Source: Promethearchaeota archaeon
GTDB taxonomy: Archaea; Asgardarchaeota; Lokiarchaeia; Sigynarchaeales; SOKP01
Length of the DNA stretch: 5,865 nt
Direction: 5' to 3'
NCBI GenBank assembly: GCA_016839655.1
Contig: JAEOTW010000105.1
Location: 1-5,865 of the forward strand
Shown here: piece after piece, positions 5,864-5,865 of the stretch
How positions within the stretch are numbered: the first letter of the stretch is position 1
Layout of the letters: each line of letters begins with the position of its first letter
Position numbers and translations under genes: made by a program
Notes under the pieces: generated by a model
The model's input: only the letters and a program-made list of their open reading frames with translations
What the model was told of the DNA's origin: nothing
The model's database searches: none

Positions 5864-5865
5864 CA

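Noticed and set aside
1..5865. tRNA or rRNA genes, CRISPR repeats, insertion sequences, attachment sites
   Set aside because: Reading both strands showed no cloverleaf-like GC-rich block, no regularly spaced repeats, no transposase-like translation and no long terminal inverted repeats.

Overview
The window is AT-rich, gene-dense DNA, most likely from an archaeon and probably from the Asgard group (Lokiarchaeia, Thorarchaeia or relatives). The reasons are TATA-like boxes about 25-40 nt before the starts, one apparently leaderless gene, oligo-T terminators, a heavily N-glycosylation-prone secreted ectodomain, a RuBisCO-like protein, and above all an abundance of eukaryote-like parts: longin/roadblock-like domains, a zinc ribbon, and a HEAT plus leucine-rich-repeat protein. 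The Asgard assignment is an inference from domain content; no ribosomal or other marker gene is present.

Layout, left to right. (1) The C-terminal third of a HisC-type histidinol-phosphate aminotransferase on the + strand, cut by the left edge. (2) A + strand gene of 424 codons: N-terminal zinc ribbon, central alpha/beta region that resembles a longin-like domain, a further conserved-looking domain and a very acidic tail. (3) Convergent with it and 28 bp away, a large - strand gene of about 764 codons for a predicted type I membrane protein: signal peptide, about 500 residues of extracellular beta-sandwich and Ig-like sequence with 18 N-glycosylation sequons, one transmembrane helix and a cytosolic longin/roadblock-like domain. 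(4) Divergent from it, across a 138-bp region that carries both promoters, a + strand gene for a 320-residue HEAT-repeat plus SDS22-like leucine-rich-repeat protein. (5) Convergent with that, the C-terminal half of a RuBisCO-like large chain on the - strand, cut by the right edge.

How the genes may fit together. The two edge genes are metabolic (histidine synthesis; RuBisCO superfamily) and look unrelated to the middle three. The middle three read as possible parts of a membrane-signalling or trafficking system: a receptor-like protein whose cytosolic part is of the type that binds or regulates small GTPases in eukaryotes, a soluble longin-like protein, and a helical-repeat/LRR scaffold. Their joint function is speculative; only the divergent pair shares a promoter region. 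No RNA gene, mobile element, CRISPR array or long repeat was seen, and no gene-free stretch exceeds 300 bases (the largest is 4080-4217).
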